Positions 17,536 to 26,555 of a stretch of 64,000 nucleotides of DNA are shown one piece after another. The notes under the pieces were generated by a model. The model was not told the DNA's origin. It saw only the letters and a list, made by a program, of their open reading frames with translations, and did not search any database. Both the position numbers and the translations under genes were made by a program. How positions within the stretch are numbered: the stretch's first letter is position 1; each line of letters begins with the position of its first letter. Source of the DNA: Fimbriimonadales bacterium (GTDB lineage: Bacteria; Armatimonadota; Fimbriimonadia; Fimbriimonadales; GBS-DC). The DNA is taken from contig AP024673.1 of assembly GCA_025998675.1 (NCBI GenBank), forward strand, positions 2,798,562 to 2,862,561, written 5' to 3'.

Positions 17536-17614
17536 TTAGGAACCTCCTCTGTATTTTTTGGGGGACGGCGCACGCGCCTCCCCAGAGCGCGGTAAGTATA
17601 CCCCCCTGAGCGGG

Positions 17615-17620
17615 TAGAAT
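17615..17620 (+). promoter_or_regulatory. -10 box TAGAAT, 8 nt before ATG 17629
   Basis: GG-TAGAAT with an 8-nt gap to the macro-domain start; leaderless pattern. Confidence 0.5.
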
Positions 17621-17628
17621 CACAGCCG

Positions 17629-18165
17629 ATGACGGCGATTACCTATAACGGCGTGCGCATCGAGGCGCTGGAGGCGGACATCACCGAGCAGGCGGTGGAC
17701 GCGATTGTGAACGCGGCGAACAACGATTTGATGCTGGGCAGCGGGGTGGCGGGCGCGATTGCCCGCAAAGGGGGTCCCACGATTCAGCAGGAATGCGACC
17801 GCCACGGACCGATTCAGGTTGGCGAGGCGGCGATTACGGGCGCTGGGAACCTGCCCGCGCGCTATGTGATTCACGCCGCCAGCATGCGTCTGGGCGGCAA
17901 AGCCACCGCCGAGTCGATTCGCAGCAGCGTGGCGCACAGCCTGCAGCTGGCACAGACGCACGGGGTGCGCACCATCGCCCTGCCCGCCATCGGCATGGGG
18001 ATTGCGGGCTTCCCGCTGCAGGAGGGCGCGCGGGTGATGATGGAGACGCTGAAGGCGCACATCGACGGCGGTACGCATCTGGAGCTGGCGCGGTTCTGCC
18101 TGTTCGGCGCGGAGGCGGTGCAGGCGTTCGAAACCGCCCTGCGGGAGGTGTTCGGTGGCGGATAA
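17629..18165 (+). CDS. Macro domain protein (ADP-ribose-binding or hydrolase)
   Basis: 178 aa, a stand-alone macro domain. EADITEQAVDAIVNAANNDL (residues about 15-34) is the canonical ADP-ribose pocket, with SGVAGAIARKGG (about 38-49) and the later glycine-rich ALPAIGMGIAGFP (about 118-130). Members bind or hydrolyse O-acetyl-ADP-ribose or mono-ADP-ribosylated targets in the cytoplasm. The downstream glycosyltransferase starts 11 nt before its stop, so they are cotranscribed, although a functional link is not obvious. Confidence 0.92.
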   Translation: MTAITYNGVRIEALEADITEQAVDAIVNAANNDLMLGSGVAGAIARKGGPTIQQECDRHGPIQVGEAAITGAGNLPARYVIHAASMRLGGKATAESIRSSVAHSLQLAQTHGVRTIALPAIGMGIAGFPLQEGARVMMETLKAHIDGGTHLELARFCLFGAEAVQAFETALREVFGGG

Positions 18166-18916
18166 CCCCCCGCGCCTGTCGGTCGTCATCCCCGCCTACA
18201 ACGAGGCAGGGCGCATCGAGCGCACGCTCCAGCGCATCGTGGAGTACCTGAACGCGCGGGGCGAGCCTTACGAGATTCTGGTGGTCAGCGACGGCAGCAA
18301 CGACGACACCGAGGCGATTGTGGCGCGTTTTGCCGAGAGCGTCCCACAGGTGCGCCTGCTGGCGTATCAACCGAATCGGGGCAAGGGCTACGCCGTGCGC
18401 TACGGGATGCTGCGTGCGCGAGGCGAGCACGTGCTGTTCAGCGACGCCGACCTCGCCACGCCCATCGAGGAGCTGGAGAAGCTGGAGCCGTACCTGCAGC
18501 AGGGCTACGCGATTGCCATCGGCTCGCGTCCGTTGCGCGAGTCGCAGCTGGTGGTGCGTCAGCCGCTCTACCGCGAGCTGGCGGGGCGCGCCTTCAACAA
18601 AGTAGTGCAGATACTGGCGGTGCGCGGCATTCACGACACGCAGTGCGGCTTCAAGCTCTTCACGCGCGAGGCGGCGCAGGCGGTCTTCTCGCGCTGTCGG
18701 CTGGACGGGTTCAGCTTCGACTTCGAGGCGCTCTTTTACGCGCGGCAGCTGGGCTACACTATCGCCGAAGTGCCCATCCGCTGGATGCATCAGGAAGGCT
18801 CGAAGGTGCGCGTTCTGCGCGATGGGCTGCGGATGCTGCGCGATTTGGTCTGGCTGCGCGCGCGGGCATGGCGCGGCGCGCCAGAGCCGCATTCCCAACC
18901 AAGGACGCCTCACTGA
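18155..18916 (+). CDS. Dolichyl/polyprenyl-phosphate glycosyltransferase, GT2 family
   Basis: 253 aa, a single GT-A domain without membrane segments. SVVIPAYNEAGRIERTL (residues about 9-25), VVSDGSNDDT (about 47-56), the metal-binding FSDADLATP (about 93-101) and QCGFKLFTREAA (about 163-174) are the signature blocks of Alg5/DPM1-like enzymes, which load glucose or mannose onto a polyprenyl phosphate. Start is GTG 18155, overlapping the macro gene by 11 nt. It could supply lipid-linked sugar donors to the GT-C-like proteins at 32622 and 38835 (inference). Confidence 0.87.
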   Translation: MADNPPRLSVVIPAYNEAGRIERTLQRIVEYLNARGEPYEILVVSDGSNDDTEAIVARFAESVPQVRLLAYQPNRGKGYAVRYGMLRARGEHVLFSDADLATPIEELEKLEPYLQQGYAIAIGSRPLRESQLVVRQPLYRELAGRAFNKVVQILAVRGIHDTQCGFKLFTREAAQAVFSRCRLDGFSFDFEALFYARQLGYTIAEVPIRWMHQEGSKVRVLRDGLRMLRDLVWLRARAWRGAPEPHSQPRTPH

Positions 18917-18934
18917 ACTGCTAATACTGAACTG

Positions 18935-19597
18935 CTAATCCAGGCATCGCCGTTGGAGACTGTCCACCCACTGGCGAAAATGTGGGCACTGCTGGAGCAT
19001 TGTCTCTATACCAATCCGCTGTGCGATTAGGATTCCGTGTAAGACCTTCTGGTATCCTGCGAAGACGCTCTGGATGCGTTTGGACGGAGGGCGTTCGCTG
19101 TCAATATCTTCTGGCGGGGACGCCACTGCTTTGAGCGTGTCCACCTCCCCCTTGCGCACGCCTTGCTGCTTCAGGAAACTGACAAGTTGTTCCCTATCAG
19201 AAAAGAGTAGCGCTTCGAACTCATGGAGAGATAGGTAGGGAATAAACCGCGCATCACCAATATCCTGCTTAAACTCACTCTCTAAGAACTCCACCTTCTG
19301 GAGAGAGCTCCACTGAGGTTGGATGCGTTGCAGACCTGGAAAATCTTTGGGGAGTCCGTAAAAGTCGTACATCGTGCTAACCACCACCGCACTCGTATCA
19401 TGGCAGAGGCGTCGGACATCTTCTCGGATGCGCGAGTAAGTGCTGACGCCTCCCTTGTGTGCTTGTCCATGAGGGCTTCTACTTGTCTTCAGGACGACAG
19501 GCTGTAGGTAGCATTCTGGTTCGAAATGCGGTCTCAAGACCCCCAAAACAAACTCCTCTTCTGTCTGTCCTTCGACCGAGAGGAGTATTTTCTTCAT
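18935..19597 (-). CDS. DUF4276 family TOPRIM-like protein, partner of the AAA ATPase
   Basis: 220 aa. N-terminal LLSVEGQTEEEFV (E9) and TMYDFYGLPKDFPG (about 75-88, D78), with IPYLSLHEFEALLFSD (about 119-134), are the conserved blocks of DUF4276. The glutamate-then-aspartate layout resembles a TOPRIM metal site, so a nuclease role is plausible but unproven. Its ATG overlaps the upstream ATPase stop by 4 nt (ATGA), a strict two-gene operon. In OLD-like and PARIS-type defence systems an ABC-type ATPase is paired with a TOPRIM effector; this pair has the same plan. Confidence 0.8.
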   Translation of the reverse strand: MKKILLSVEGQTEEEFVLGVLRPHFEPECYLQPVVLKTSRSPHGQAHKGGVSTYSRIREDVRRLCHDTSAVVVSTMYDFYGLPKDFPGLQRIQPQWSSLQKVEFLESEFKQDIGDARFIPYLSLHEFEALLFSDREQLVSFLKQQGVRKGEVDTLKAVASPPEDIDSERPPSKRIQSVFAGYQKVLHGILIAQRIGIETMLQQCPHFRQWVDSLQRRCLD

Positions 19598-20724
19598 CGT
19601 GTGGGGCGTCCCCCGATAAGGTTCTTTTCCCAGATTTCGCCCAAACTGTAGGCGTCAAGCCACACCTCAAGCGACTGCCGTTCCAAGCGCCGAAACACGG
19701 TCGCGCCATCGATGCGCTCAGCGACAATCACATCTTCAGGTTCGAAATTGCTTACGAGCAGAGGCGACTGTGTTGAAATGAGGAATTGCGTGCGCTGAGC
19801 CGCGCTGCGTATCGCGCTTGCCAATAAGTTGATTGCGTAGGGGTGCAGCCCCAGCTCAGGTTCGTCTATAATCACGGTCGCAGGACGCCACTCGTCAGGT
19901 AGGCTGAGTAATGTCGCCAGCGCAATGAAGCGCAAAGTACCATCTGACAAGGCGTGTGGCGAGAAAACCGTGTCCCAACCACGCTCCCGCCAGCGGAGTA
20001 ACACATACTCGCCGCGGATAGGCTCCAGCACGAACTCGCCCAAAAACGGCGCTGCCAAGCGTATCAGGTCGATCAGATTGTCATATCGAGGACGATGTTC
20101 TTCGCGCAGGCGTAGCAGCACTGCCGCCAGATTACCCGCGTCCGCATGCAACGACTGATTATCGTAAATGTAGCATCGTTGCATAATACGTGCAGACTCA
20201 GAGGTGTCGTGAAAATGGTACACGCGATAGGCGCGAATGCAATCCCGCACATGGGACGCCAACCCCAAATCACGGTCTTTAGCAAACCACTCTGTCGGAC
20301 GAGCCAGTACCGAATGCGCATGAGGGTAGGTCACAGACATTGTGTATGGATTCGAATGTTTCTTTCTATCTTGAAACTCAAGATGCTCCTCGGCGATTTT
20401 TAGCGAATCGTCTGCTGTTGGTATAAGACGACAGTAATAAGTGTTTTGTCGCTGCTGACTGCGCTCGAACTGCAAGGAAATGGCTATTTCATCGGTTTGC
20501 TTGCGTCCATAGTGGAGCAAAGCGTTTGCCCCCCCCGCGCGCGCCACATACTCCTGCAGCGCATCGTCGGTCAGTGACTGCAAGAGTTGGAACAGACGCA
20601 GTAAGTTAGATTTGCCCGCCCCATTCGCCCCCAAAAGAAGGTTAATACGGCGGAATTCAATCACTGCGTCCCGAATAGACAGGAAACCCTTGACCTGTAA
20701 TTGGTGTATCGAGCTGTGTGGCAT
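19594..20724 (-). CDS. AAA/ABC-type ATPase (AAA_21/OLD-like) of a two-gene module
   Basis: 376 aa. Walker A LGANGAGKSN (about 31-40), ABC-type signature LSDGTLRF (about 269-276), Walker B TVIIDEPELGLHP (about 292-304) and a switch-like STQSPLLVS (about 325-333). These define the RecF/SMC-like ATPase group that includes OLD and AriA proteins, without a long coiled coil. The fused TOPRIM domain of OLD nucleases is absent; the following DUF4276 gene probably supplies it. A TATAAT on the minus strand (20739-20744) lies 14 nt upstream. Likely a phage-defence sensor ATPase; DNA repair is an alternative. Confidence 0.82.
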   Translation of the reverse strand: MPHSSIHQLQVKGFLSIRDAVIEFRRINLLLGANGAGKSNLLRLFQLLQSLTDDALQEYVARAGGANALLHYGRKQTDEIAISLQFERSQQRQNTYYCRLIPTADDSLKIAEEHLEFQDRKKHSNPYTMSVTYPHAHSVLARPTEWFAKDRDLGLASHVRDCIRAYRVYHFHDTSESARIMQRCYIYDNQSLHADAGNLAAVLLRLREEHRPRYDNLIDLIRLAAPFLGEFVLEPIRGEYVLLRWRERGWDTVFSPHALSDGTLRFIALATLLSLPDEWRPATVIIDEPELGLHPYAINLLASAIRSAAQRTQFLISTQSPLLVSNFEPEDVIVAERIDGATVFRRLERQSLEVWLDAYSLGEIWEKNLIGGRPTR

Positions 20725-20755
20725 CGGTCATCAGGTGAATTATACCTGTGAGCCG

Positions 20756-21565
20756 CTACCGCCGCTCAGGGTTATACTGGTTAATCAGGTTCACCGCCTC
20801 GGTCTCCACCGCGCGCAGCCAGTTCACATCCCCAAAGGTGGGCGAGGCTTCCACCAGCACCGACCACCACTGGTTGTCCTCCACCTGTCCTGTCTGGCGC
20901 GTGCGCAGCGTCTGCCAGATTTTGATCCACCGCGCGTGGTGATCGGCGTAGATGACATTCATCCCGCCGTTGTGTCGCCACAGGTCTGCCCCATACAGGG
21001 ACCACCAGCCCAGATCGGGACATGTCCACCATGTCTCGAAGTAGGTAATCGTCTGGGCGGGGCGTGGGATTTGCGCCAGATCGCGTCCGTTCCACCAACG
21101 GTCGGGGCTAATGACCAGCGCGACATTCACTGCGTAGCCCGCCGCGCCGCGCGGGTCGCCGCTGGGGTAATACTCGTTGCGCAGCACATTCGGGTCGCCG
21201 TATGAGCGGCGCGGGTTGGATGGGCACACCAGCACATCGGTATTGCGCATATAGGGCTGGAACACATCGTACCAGTGGAAAAAGGCGGGCGCGTTCGCAG
21301 GCTGTCCCCATGTGTTGTTGTAGCATGCCCATCGTGCGCCTGTAATCTGGCGGCTCGCGAGAGGGATACGGTTCTGGGGCGTGCGCTCGTCGAAATCCTG
21401 GCAATACATCTGGAACGCCAGCCCGATTTGCTTGGTGTTGTTCAGGCACTGGGTCTGACGCGCCTTTTCACGCGCCTGCGCGAACACAGGGAACAATATC
21501 GCCGCCAGGATTGCGATAATCGCTATCACCACCAGCAGTTCAATCAGTGTGAAGCCTCTTCTCAT
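20756..21565 (-). CDS. Type IV prepilin-like protein (DUF1559-like) with N-methylation motif
   Basis: 269 aa. The N-terminus [19 protein letters not shown] is a class III prepilin signal: cleavage after G4, methylated F5, E9, then a hydrophobic helix. [20 protein letters not shown] follows directly, typical of DUF1559-like pseudopilins numerous in Armatimonadota and Planctomycetota. The C-terminal part includes YADHHARW and many Trp residues. It would be processed by a PilD-type peptidase and either assemble in a pilus or secretion pseudopilus or stay in the inner membrane. Monocistronic as far as can be seen. Exact role unknown. Confidence 0.87.
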   Translation of the reverse strand: MRRGFTLIELLVVIAIIAILAAILFPVFAQAREKARQTQCLNNTKQIGLAFQMYCQDFDERTPQNRIPLASRQITGARWACYNNTWGQPANAPAFFHWYDVFQPYMRNTDVLVCPSNPRRSYGDPNVLRNEYYPSGDPRGAAGYAVNVALVISPDRWWNGRDLAQIPRPAQTITYFETWWTCPDLGWWSLYGADLWRHNGGMNVIYADHHARWIKIWQTLRTRQTGQVEDNQWWSVLVEASPTFGDVNWLRAVETEAVNLINQYNPERR

Positions 21566-21674
21566 TGCAGAACCCTCGCGTTTTAATTATGCTTCTGGGG
21601 CGCGGGAGTCCTGCCTGAGGGGTGAGGGCAGGCGCATAGAGATTTTCCACCCCTACGCGCCCGACTGCTTTCGG

Positions 21675-22892
21675 TTAGCAACCACTCCCGAAGTTGAACA
21701 GCACCTGCAGCAGGTCGGCGTCGTCGACGGTCTCATCGCAGTTGACATCGACGCGCCCCAGATTCGAGCCGCTACTGCCAAACGCGAACAACACCGCGAG
21801 CAGGTCGGCGTCGTCCACACAGCCGTTCGCATCGACATCGCCGTTGTGCCCTGTGCAGGCGGTGTCCAGCAGGAACGCTTCTGTGCGTCCTGTGGCGCCA
21901 TTGAAGCCCATCCCTGCGATGTAGCGCCCGTCCGCTGAGATGGCGCGCGCCTCAATCAGGACAGAGTTATTCGTCAGTAGGTAGGCATAGGTTGTGTTGA
22001 GGTTCTCCATACCGCCTGAGGTCCATCGGAAGGCGTTCCCAGCATCATTGGTATCGTAGGAAAAACCAACGATTATGCTCCCATCATCAGAAATATCATA
22101 GGCTATCGCTATCGCGCCGCCCAGCGTGCCGATGTCCTGCACACCATCGGTGGTCGTCCAACGAAAGGCAACTCTGCGCCCATCATCTGTCTCCGCGTTG
22201 CCGATGATGACGCCTCCATCAGAAGACGCCCGTACCGCGACACTGGATGCCCAGTTCGAAGGTGTGGCGATGGGTTGAATGCCAGTTCCATTCCAGTAGA
22301 CTGCCGTTGGGTTGTATCCAGAACCCGAAGACTCGCCAACGACAACCGCGCCATCCCCTGAGACGCCATAGGCAGCGCTCGAATCGCGTCCCGACAGTGT
22401 TCCCAGATCGGCGATTCCATCGGCATCCCAGCGAACGGCGCGCACTGCTCCTGTGTCCGTGGTCGCAACGCCAACGATGATTCCGCCATCTGAAGAGATG
22501 TCAAATGCCATGGAATAGTCTCCATCCGCTGGTAAAGTCTGCTCTGAACCGCTACTCCAATACAGTGCGCGCGCAACCGCATCAGGAAACGCCACACCGC
22601 CTACTATCGTATCCACATTTGAGGCGATGCTGTGCGCATAGGTGGGTCCGTCGGAACGCTCGAACGACTGCAATCCATCTGCCTGTGTCCAGCGGAAGGC
22701 TACATAAAGGTTGCTGTCGGGCAAGTAGGACATTCCTGAGACGATGGCGCCGTCGGCTGATACGCCTGTCGCGAAGCTAAAGCTGCCCGAAGGATGCATG
22801 CCCAGCCATGTGAGGCTTTGTGCGTGGGTGCTCGCGACGACAATCAGCGACATACCGAAAATCCAACCAAGCACTCTCCGTTCGTATCGCAT
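21675..22892 (-). CDS. Secreted HAF-repeat protein with C-terminal dockerin-like repeats
   Basis: 405 aa with a Sec signal peptide (about 1-24, SLIVVASTHAQ). Residues about 35-340 hold repeated blocks of the kind AFRWT-x-x-DGVQDIGTLGG and ISDDGSIIVG, the extracellular HAF repeat with a beta-propeller-like period of about 45 residues. The C-terminus carries two dockerin-like calcium-loop repeats (GDVDANGCVDDADLL and VDVNCDETVDDADLLQVLF). The same tail occurs in the 26556 protein. The function of HAF proteins is unknown. GGAGGC precedes ATG 22892. Confidence 0.85.
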   Translation of the reverse strand: MRYERRVLGWIFGMSLIVVASTHAQSLTWLGMHPSGSFSFATGVSADGAIVSGMSYLPDSNLYVAFRWTQADGLQSFERSDGPTYAHSIASNVDTIVGGVAFPDAVARALYWSSGSEQTLPADGDYSMAFDISSDGGIIVGVATTDTGAVRAVRWDADGIADLGTLSGRDSSAAYGVSGDGAVVVGESSGSGYNPTAVYWNGTGIQPIATPSNWASSVAVRASSDGGVIIGNAETDDGRRVAFRWTTTDGVQDIGTLGGAIAIAYDISDDGSIIVGFSYDTNDAGNAFRWTSGGMENLNTTYAYLLTNNSVLIEARAISADGRYIAGMGFNGATGRTEAFLLDTACTGHNGDVDANGCVDDADLLAVLFAFGSSGSNLGRVDVNCDETVDDADLLQVLFNFGSGC

Positions 22893-22982
22893 GGATGTTG
22901 CCTCCGTGCAATTAATACACGTATCTGTGCGAATGTACCTTCCCTCTGCTTGGGCTGAGGCAATATTGCCACCCTGCGCCGC

Positions 22983-23711
22983 TCAAATCCCCACCGCCTC
23001 GTTCGGCAGGAGTATCTGGAGTTGAATATTGTGGCCGCCGAGCAGCTGTTCGTGCTGGCGAGGCTTCTGGCGCACACGCGCAACGACCACCTGCCCGCGG
23101 TGGGCGGTGAGTTTGCCCTTGTGCGCCAGCGCCCAGGCGTCCTCGTCGACGCCAATCCCCACAAGGCTGGGATGCTCCAGCAGGGCGCACAGCAGGCGCG
23201 GCAGACGCTGCCGCTTGAGGAAGTGCTGGTCCACCAGCGCGTTCGGCAGCGCGCCGATTGCGGGCGCGGTGGGGCTTGCGCCAACTTTGAGGGCGCCGTC
23301 AGGCGCGTGGTCGCCTGTGGGCATGCGCGCGCCCATCAGCGACGCGCCCGCGCTGGTTCCCCCTACCACGCCGCCGCGCGCCACGACGCCCCGAATCGCC
23401 TCCAGCAGCGCCGCCGAGCCGCCCAGCCGCTCCATAAAGCGGTTCTGGTCGCCGCCGGGGATCCAGACGCCCCGCGCCGCCTGCACCAGCGCAATAAGCT
23501 CGCCCGCGTCCAGCGTGTCCGGGGCGATCAGGTTCTGTGCGCCGTTCTCGGCGAAAAAGGCGGCGGAGCGCTGCGCCCCGCGCGCGATATCCTGCTGCAC
23601 ATGCGCCAGAATCACCACCCGCGCATTTGCGCCGTCCGCCAGTCGCAGGAGGGTGTGCGGGATTTCGGGCGGGGTCTCGCCGCCGCCTGCAAGGATGACC
23701 GCGCCGTTCAT
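22983..23711 (-). CDS. Peptidase S51/cyanophycinase-like protein
   Basis: 242 aa. AVILAGGGETPPEIPHTLL at the N-terminus, WIPGGDQNRFME (about 86-97) and the nucleophile block VVGGTSAGASLMGARMP (about 117-133), where the Ser in GTSAGA is the expected catalytic residue, identify the S51 family (cyanophycinase and dipeptidase E relatives). ATG 23711 overlaps the HAD gene stop (ATGA). It may cleave an aspartyl-rich peptide or storage polymer; no cyanophycin synthetase is seen here, so the substrate is open. Confidence 0.85.
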   Translation of the reverse strand: MNGAVILAGGGETPPEIPHTLLRLADGANARVVILAHVQQDIARGAQRSAAFFAENGAQNLIAPDTLDAGELIALVQAARGVWIPGGDQNRFMERLGGSAALLEAIRGVVARGGVVGGTSAGASLMGARMPTGDHAPDGALKVGASPTAPAIGALPNALVDQHFLKRQRLPRLLCALLEHPSLVGIGVDEDAWALAHKGKLTAHRGQVVVARVRQKPRQHEQLLGGHNIQLQILLPNEAVGI

Positions 23712-24439
23712 AACCACTCCAGCAGGGGTCTGAGGTCGCGCAGTTCTGGCACGCCGCTCTGGGGGTCGGGATGCGGCTCGCCCTCGCGGTTCACCCACGC
23801 CGCATGCCAGCCTGCGCTGCGCGCGCCCTCGACATCGTGCGCCCACGAGTTGCCCACGAACACAATCTGCTCTGATGGGAGCGCGAGCTGGCGCTGCACC
23901 CACTCGAAAATCGGTTTGTGCGGCTTGCCGACGCCCACCTCGCCCTCAATCGCCACGAGGTCAAATAGCCCCTCCAGCCCCAGTACCTGCAACTCGCGCC
24001 GCTGCTCAAGGGCGGGACCGTTGGTAATCACGAACAACGGGTAGCGTGCGCGCAGGGCGTGCAGCACCTCCAGCGTCTCTTCGTGCAGATGGAGCATCTG
24101 CTCGCGCAGGGCGGCGTACTCCGTGCTGATGCGTTCTGCCAGCCCGTCGGTGTCCATGTTCAGGCTCGCGAGGAAGCGGCGGAAGGTCTCCGTGCGCGTC
24201 GCGTGCCCCGCCTGCAGATAGAGCGGATACCATTGCTCGGAGTGAATCTCGGCGAGCATGCTCTGGAAGGCGCGTCGGTAGTGCTGATCCAGCGTCTCGA
24301 GGGGCAGCCCTGTCTGGGGCACGAGGTAGCGTTTCATTATCTCGCGCCGCGCCTGTACCGCCACAGGCATATAGACGCACAGCGTATCGTCCAGATCGAA
24401 CCCGACCGCCCGCACCTGACCGAAAGGCGTCTCTCTCAT
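23708..24439 (-). CDS. HAD superfamily hydrolase (phosphatase)
   Basis: 243 aa. HAD motif I is GFDLDDTLCVY (about 13-23) with the nucleophile and acid aspartates, motif II is VITNGP (about 114-119), motif III is the lysine in GVGKPHKPIFEW (about 155-166) and motif IV is VFVGNSWAHDVEGARSAG (about 178-195). An alpha-helical cap lies between motifs I and II (subclass C1). ATG 24439 overlaps the Psd stop by ATGA, so psd, this gene and the S51 gene form a coupled operon. It removes phosphate from an unknown small metabolite. Confidence 0.9.
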   Translation of the reverse strand: MRETPFGQVRAVGFDLDDTLCVYMPVAVQARREIMKRYLVPQTGLPLETLDQHYRRAFQSMLAEIHSEQWYPLYLQAGHATRTETFRRFLASLNMDTDGLAERISTEYAALREQMLHLHEETLEVLHALRARYPLFVITNGPALEQRRELQVLGLEGLFDLVAIEGEVGVGKPHKPIFEWVQRQLALPSEQIVFVGNSWAHDVEGARSAGWHAAWVNREGEPHPDPQSGVPELRDLRPLLEWL

Positions 24440-25152
24440 GACGGTAGCACCCGCGCCAGAGGCGTTTGCCCCCCATAAACCTGCGCGCCCGTGTGCGTGA
24501 GTATCTCCACTGCGCGCGAGAAAATCAACAGATCCACCTGACTGCCGCGTTCGATGAACGAGAGCTTCTGCGCAGGCTGGACGCACTGCCCCTCCTGCAC
24601 ATAGGTCGTGATTTTATTGACGAACTTGTCGGCGATTTCGACCAGCGCAACGCGCACGCGCTCGTTCTCAAGGAAGATGGTCTGCCGCTCGTTCTGCAGA
24701 TGGTACTTTTTGCCGAGCAAGTCCACCGCGCGGCGCAGCCACGCCATGCTCACATACTCCCACAGATCCACCATCGGCAGGTTGGCGCGGGCGGGCGTGT
24801 AGACGATTCGGCGCACCGCGCCTGCAATCGGCGCGTAGTTGTAATGCACATCGAGCGGACTCATGTAGACTCCAATCAGCCAGCCTTCGGATGGCGCGCC
24901 CTCCCAGTCGGCGCGGGTAATTTCGCGAATCGGGATGGGGCGTCCCAGCTTCTCGGCGAAGACAGTCCCGTCCGCGCTCACAGGGCGGATATAGACCACT
25001 TTGCCGTCGCACGGCGCGAGAATCAGGTTCGGGTCAGGCGGCGGAATGCGCAACGGGTCGCGATAGAACCACACCTTGCGCAGAAACCAGTTCGCGCCAG
25101 CGACTGCCGCGCCGACGCCCGCTGCGACCTTGAGCCATGCTGGAATACGCAC
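24436..25152 (-). CDS. psd: Phosphatidylserine decarboxylase
   Basis: 238 aa. WFYRDPLRIPPPDPNLILAP near the N-terminus, GVYMSPLDVHYNYAPIAG (about 92-109) and the processing site FIERGSQVDLLIF (about 200-212), where Ser after Gly would become the pyruvoyl cofactor of the alpha chain, match the short PSD-A subgroup. One N-terminal hydrophobic stretch anchors it in the inner membrane. It makes phosphatidylethanolamine from phosphatidylserine. Start GTG 25152 is chosen because TACACT lies 7 nt upstream. No phosphatidylserine synthase gene is next to it. Confidence 0.9.
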   Translation of the reverse strand: MRIPAWLKVAAGVGAAVAGANWFLRKVWFYRDPLRIPPPDPNLILAPCDGKVVYIRPVSADGTVFAEKLGRPIPIREITRADWEGAPSEGWLIGVYMSPLDVHYNYAPIAGAVRRIVYTPARANLPMVDLWEYVSMAWLRRAVDLLGKKYHLQNERQTIFLENERVRVALVEIADKFVNKITTYVQEGQCVQPAQKLSFIERGSQVDLLIFSRAVEILTHTGAQVYGGQTPLARVLPS

Positions 25153-25159
25153 GGCGCAT

Positions 25160-25165
25160 AGTGTA
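25160..25165 (-). promoter_or_regulatory. -10 box TACACT, 7 nt before GTG 25152
   Basis: GG-TACACT on the minus strand with a 7-nt gap to the psd start; leaderless pattern. Confidence 0.5.
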
Positions 25166-25214
25166 CCCGCTCGGTGAACAGGAACCCCGCCGCGCGCGTC
25201 GAACCCCGTTGGTG

Positions 25215-26486
25215 ATGAGACGAACGCTTGTTATATCCATCGTTGGGCTGTTGACGGCTGCCCTGGCGTGTGCGCAGGAGTCGCTGACGCTGGAGGACGC
25301 GCTGCGGCTCGCGTTGCAGAACAACGGGCTGGCGCGCGCCGCGCTTGCCGACGCCGACGCCGCCGACGCCCGCCTGAACGCCGCCCGCGCGAACCTGTAC
25401 CCCAGCATCGACATCAGCAGCAGCACGACCCGCACGCGCATCGAGGGCGGCGGCGTGAACACCGAGACCACCCAGCGCCAGAACGGCTTCGGGCTGGAAT
25501 GGCTGCTGCTGGATAACGGGCAGCGCGAGCTGCGCATTCGCCAGAGTTCGCGCAGCGCGGAGGCGACCCGCCAGAACACGCGCGAGACGCTCCGCCGCGT
25601 GCTGTTCCAGACCGCGCGCGCCTACTACGAAGCCCTGCGCCGCAAAGAGCTGCTGCAGGTTGCGGACACCGCCGTGCGCCGTGCGGAGACGCTGCTGGAG
25701 GTCGCCCGTGCGCAGGCGGAGGTCGGCGCCGCCCCGCAGAAAGATGTGCTGCAGGCGGAAGCGGACCTCGCCAACGCCCGCGTGCAGCAGATTCAGGCGC
25801 GCAACGCCCTGCGCCTCGCCGAGACCGACCTGAAGCGACTCATCGGCTGGGACGCCCTGCAGCCGCTGCCTGCGCTGGATGCGCCCGACGCCGCGCCCGC
25901 GCCCGACCCTTCCATAAGTCTGGAACAGCTCTGGCAACGCGCGCGTCTGCAACGCCCCGATTTGCGCAATGCCGAACTCAGTCTGCAGATTAGCCGACTG
26001 GGGCTGGATTCCGCGCGGCTGAACAGCCTGATACGCCTGCAAATCAGTGCGCGCGGCTTTCGCGAGTACGAGCCGAACAGCCGCACGCAGGGGAGCATCA
26101 GTGTGATTGCCTCTTACCCGCTCTTCGATGGGGGGCTGACCCGTGCGAACTTGCGCGAGGCGCAGGCGAGCCTGCAGAGCGCGCAGTTCCGCCTGCAACA
26201 GGCAGAACGCGACGCCTACGCCGAAGTCGAGAGCGCGTTGCTGAGCGTGCGCGAGTCTGCTGAACGGCTGGAGGCGTCCCGCCTCGCCGTCGCCGCCGCG
26301 CGACGCAACTTCGACGCCGCGCAGGAATCGCTGCGTGAGGGCGTCGGCACGATTGTGGAGGTGCTGACCGCGCAGCTCGCGCTGATTACCGCCGAGACGA
26401 ACCTCGTGCAGGCGACCTACGACGCCGCCGTCGCCGACCTGCAACTGCGCCTCGCCGTCGGCGACAAGCTGCCCGTGGAGCCATAG
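25215..26486 (+). CDS. TolC family outer membrane efflux protein
   Basis: 423 aa from ATG 25215 (an adjacent GTG at 25212 is possible). The signal peptide ISIVGLLTAALACAQ ends near residue 20. It shows the internal duplication of TolC-like proteins: SLTLEDALRLALQNN at the start of repeat one and SLEQLWQRARLQRPDLRNAE in repeat two, with long Ala/Gln/Arg-rich helices and YPSIDISSSTTRT beta segments. It would form a trimeric channel through the outer membrane for type I secretion or RND efflux. No partner pump genes are adjacent. Together with LpxD it supports a diderm envelope. Confidence 0.87.
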   Translation: MRRTLVISIVGLLTAALACAQESLTLEDALRLALQNNGLARAALADADAADARLNAARANLYPSIDISSSTTRTRIEGGGVNTETTQRQNGFGLEWLLLDNGQRELRIRQSSRSAEATRQNTRETLRRVLFQTARAYYEALRRKELLQVADTAVRRAETLLEVARAQAEVGAAPQKDVLQAEADLANARVQQIQARNALRLAETDLKRLIGWDALQPLPALDAPDAAPAPDPSISLEQLWQRARLQRPDLRNAELSLQISRLGLDSARLNSLIRLQISARGFREYEPNSRTQGSISVIASYPLFDGGLTRANLREAQASLQSAQFRLQQAERDAYAEVESALLSVRESAERLEASRLAVAAARRNFDAAQESLREGVGTIVEVLTAQLALITAETNLVQATYDAAVADLQLRLAVGDKLPVEP

Positions 26487-26528
26487 GCAGGAACTTTTGG
26501 CGCGCAACAGGCTGTCCAAAAACTGGTG

Positions 26529-26534
26529 TATAAT
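26529..26534 (+). promoter_or_regulatory. -10 box TATAAT upstream of the 26556 gene
   Basis: Consensus TATAAT 21 nt before ATG 26556, followed by Shine-Dalgarno GAAGGAGG; a conventional short leader. Confidence 0.55.
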
Positions 26535-26555
26535 ACCAGTGAAGGAGGCGCACTC

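Noticed and set aside
26526-26555. GTG 26526 as start of the dockerin-tagged protein
   Set aside because: The codons after it are the TATAAT promoter and the Shine-Dalgarno. ATG 26556 gives a proper signal peptide.
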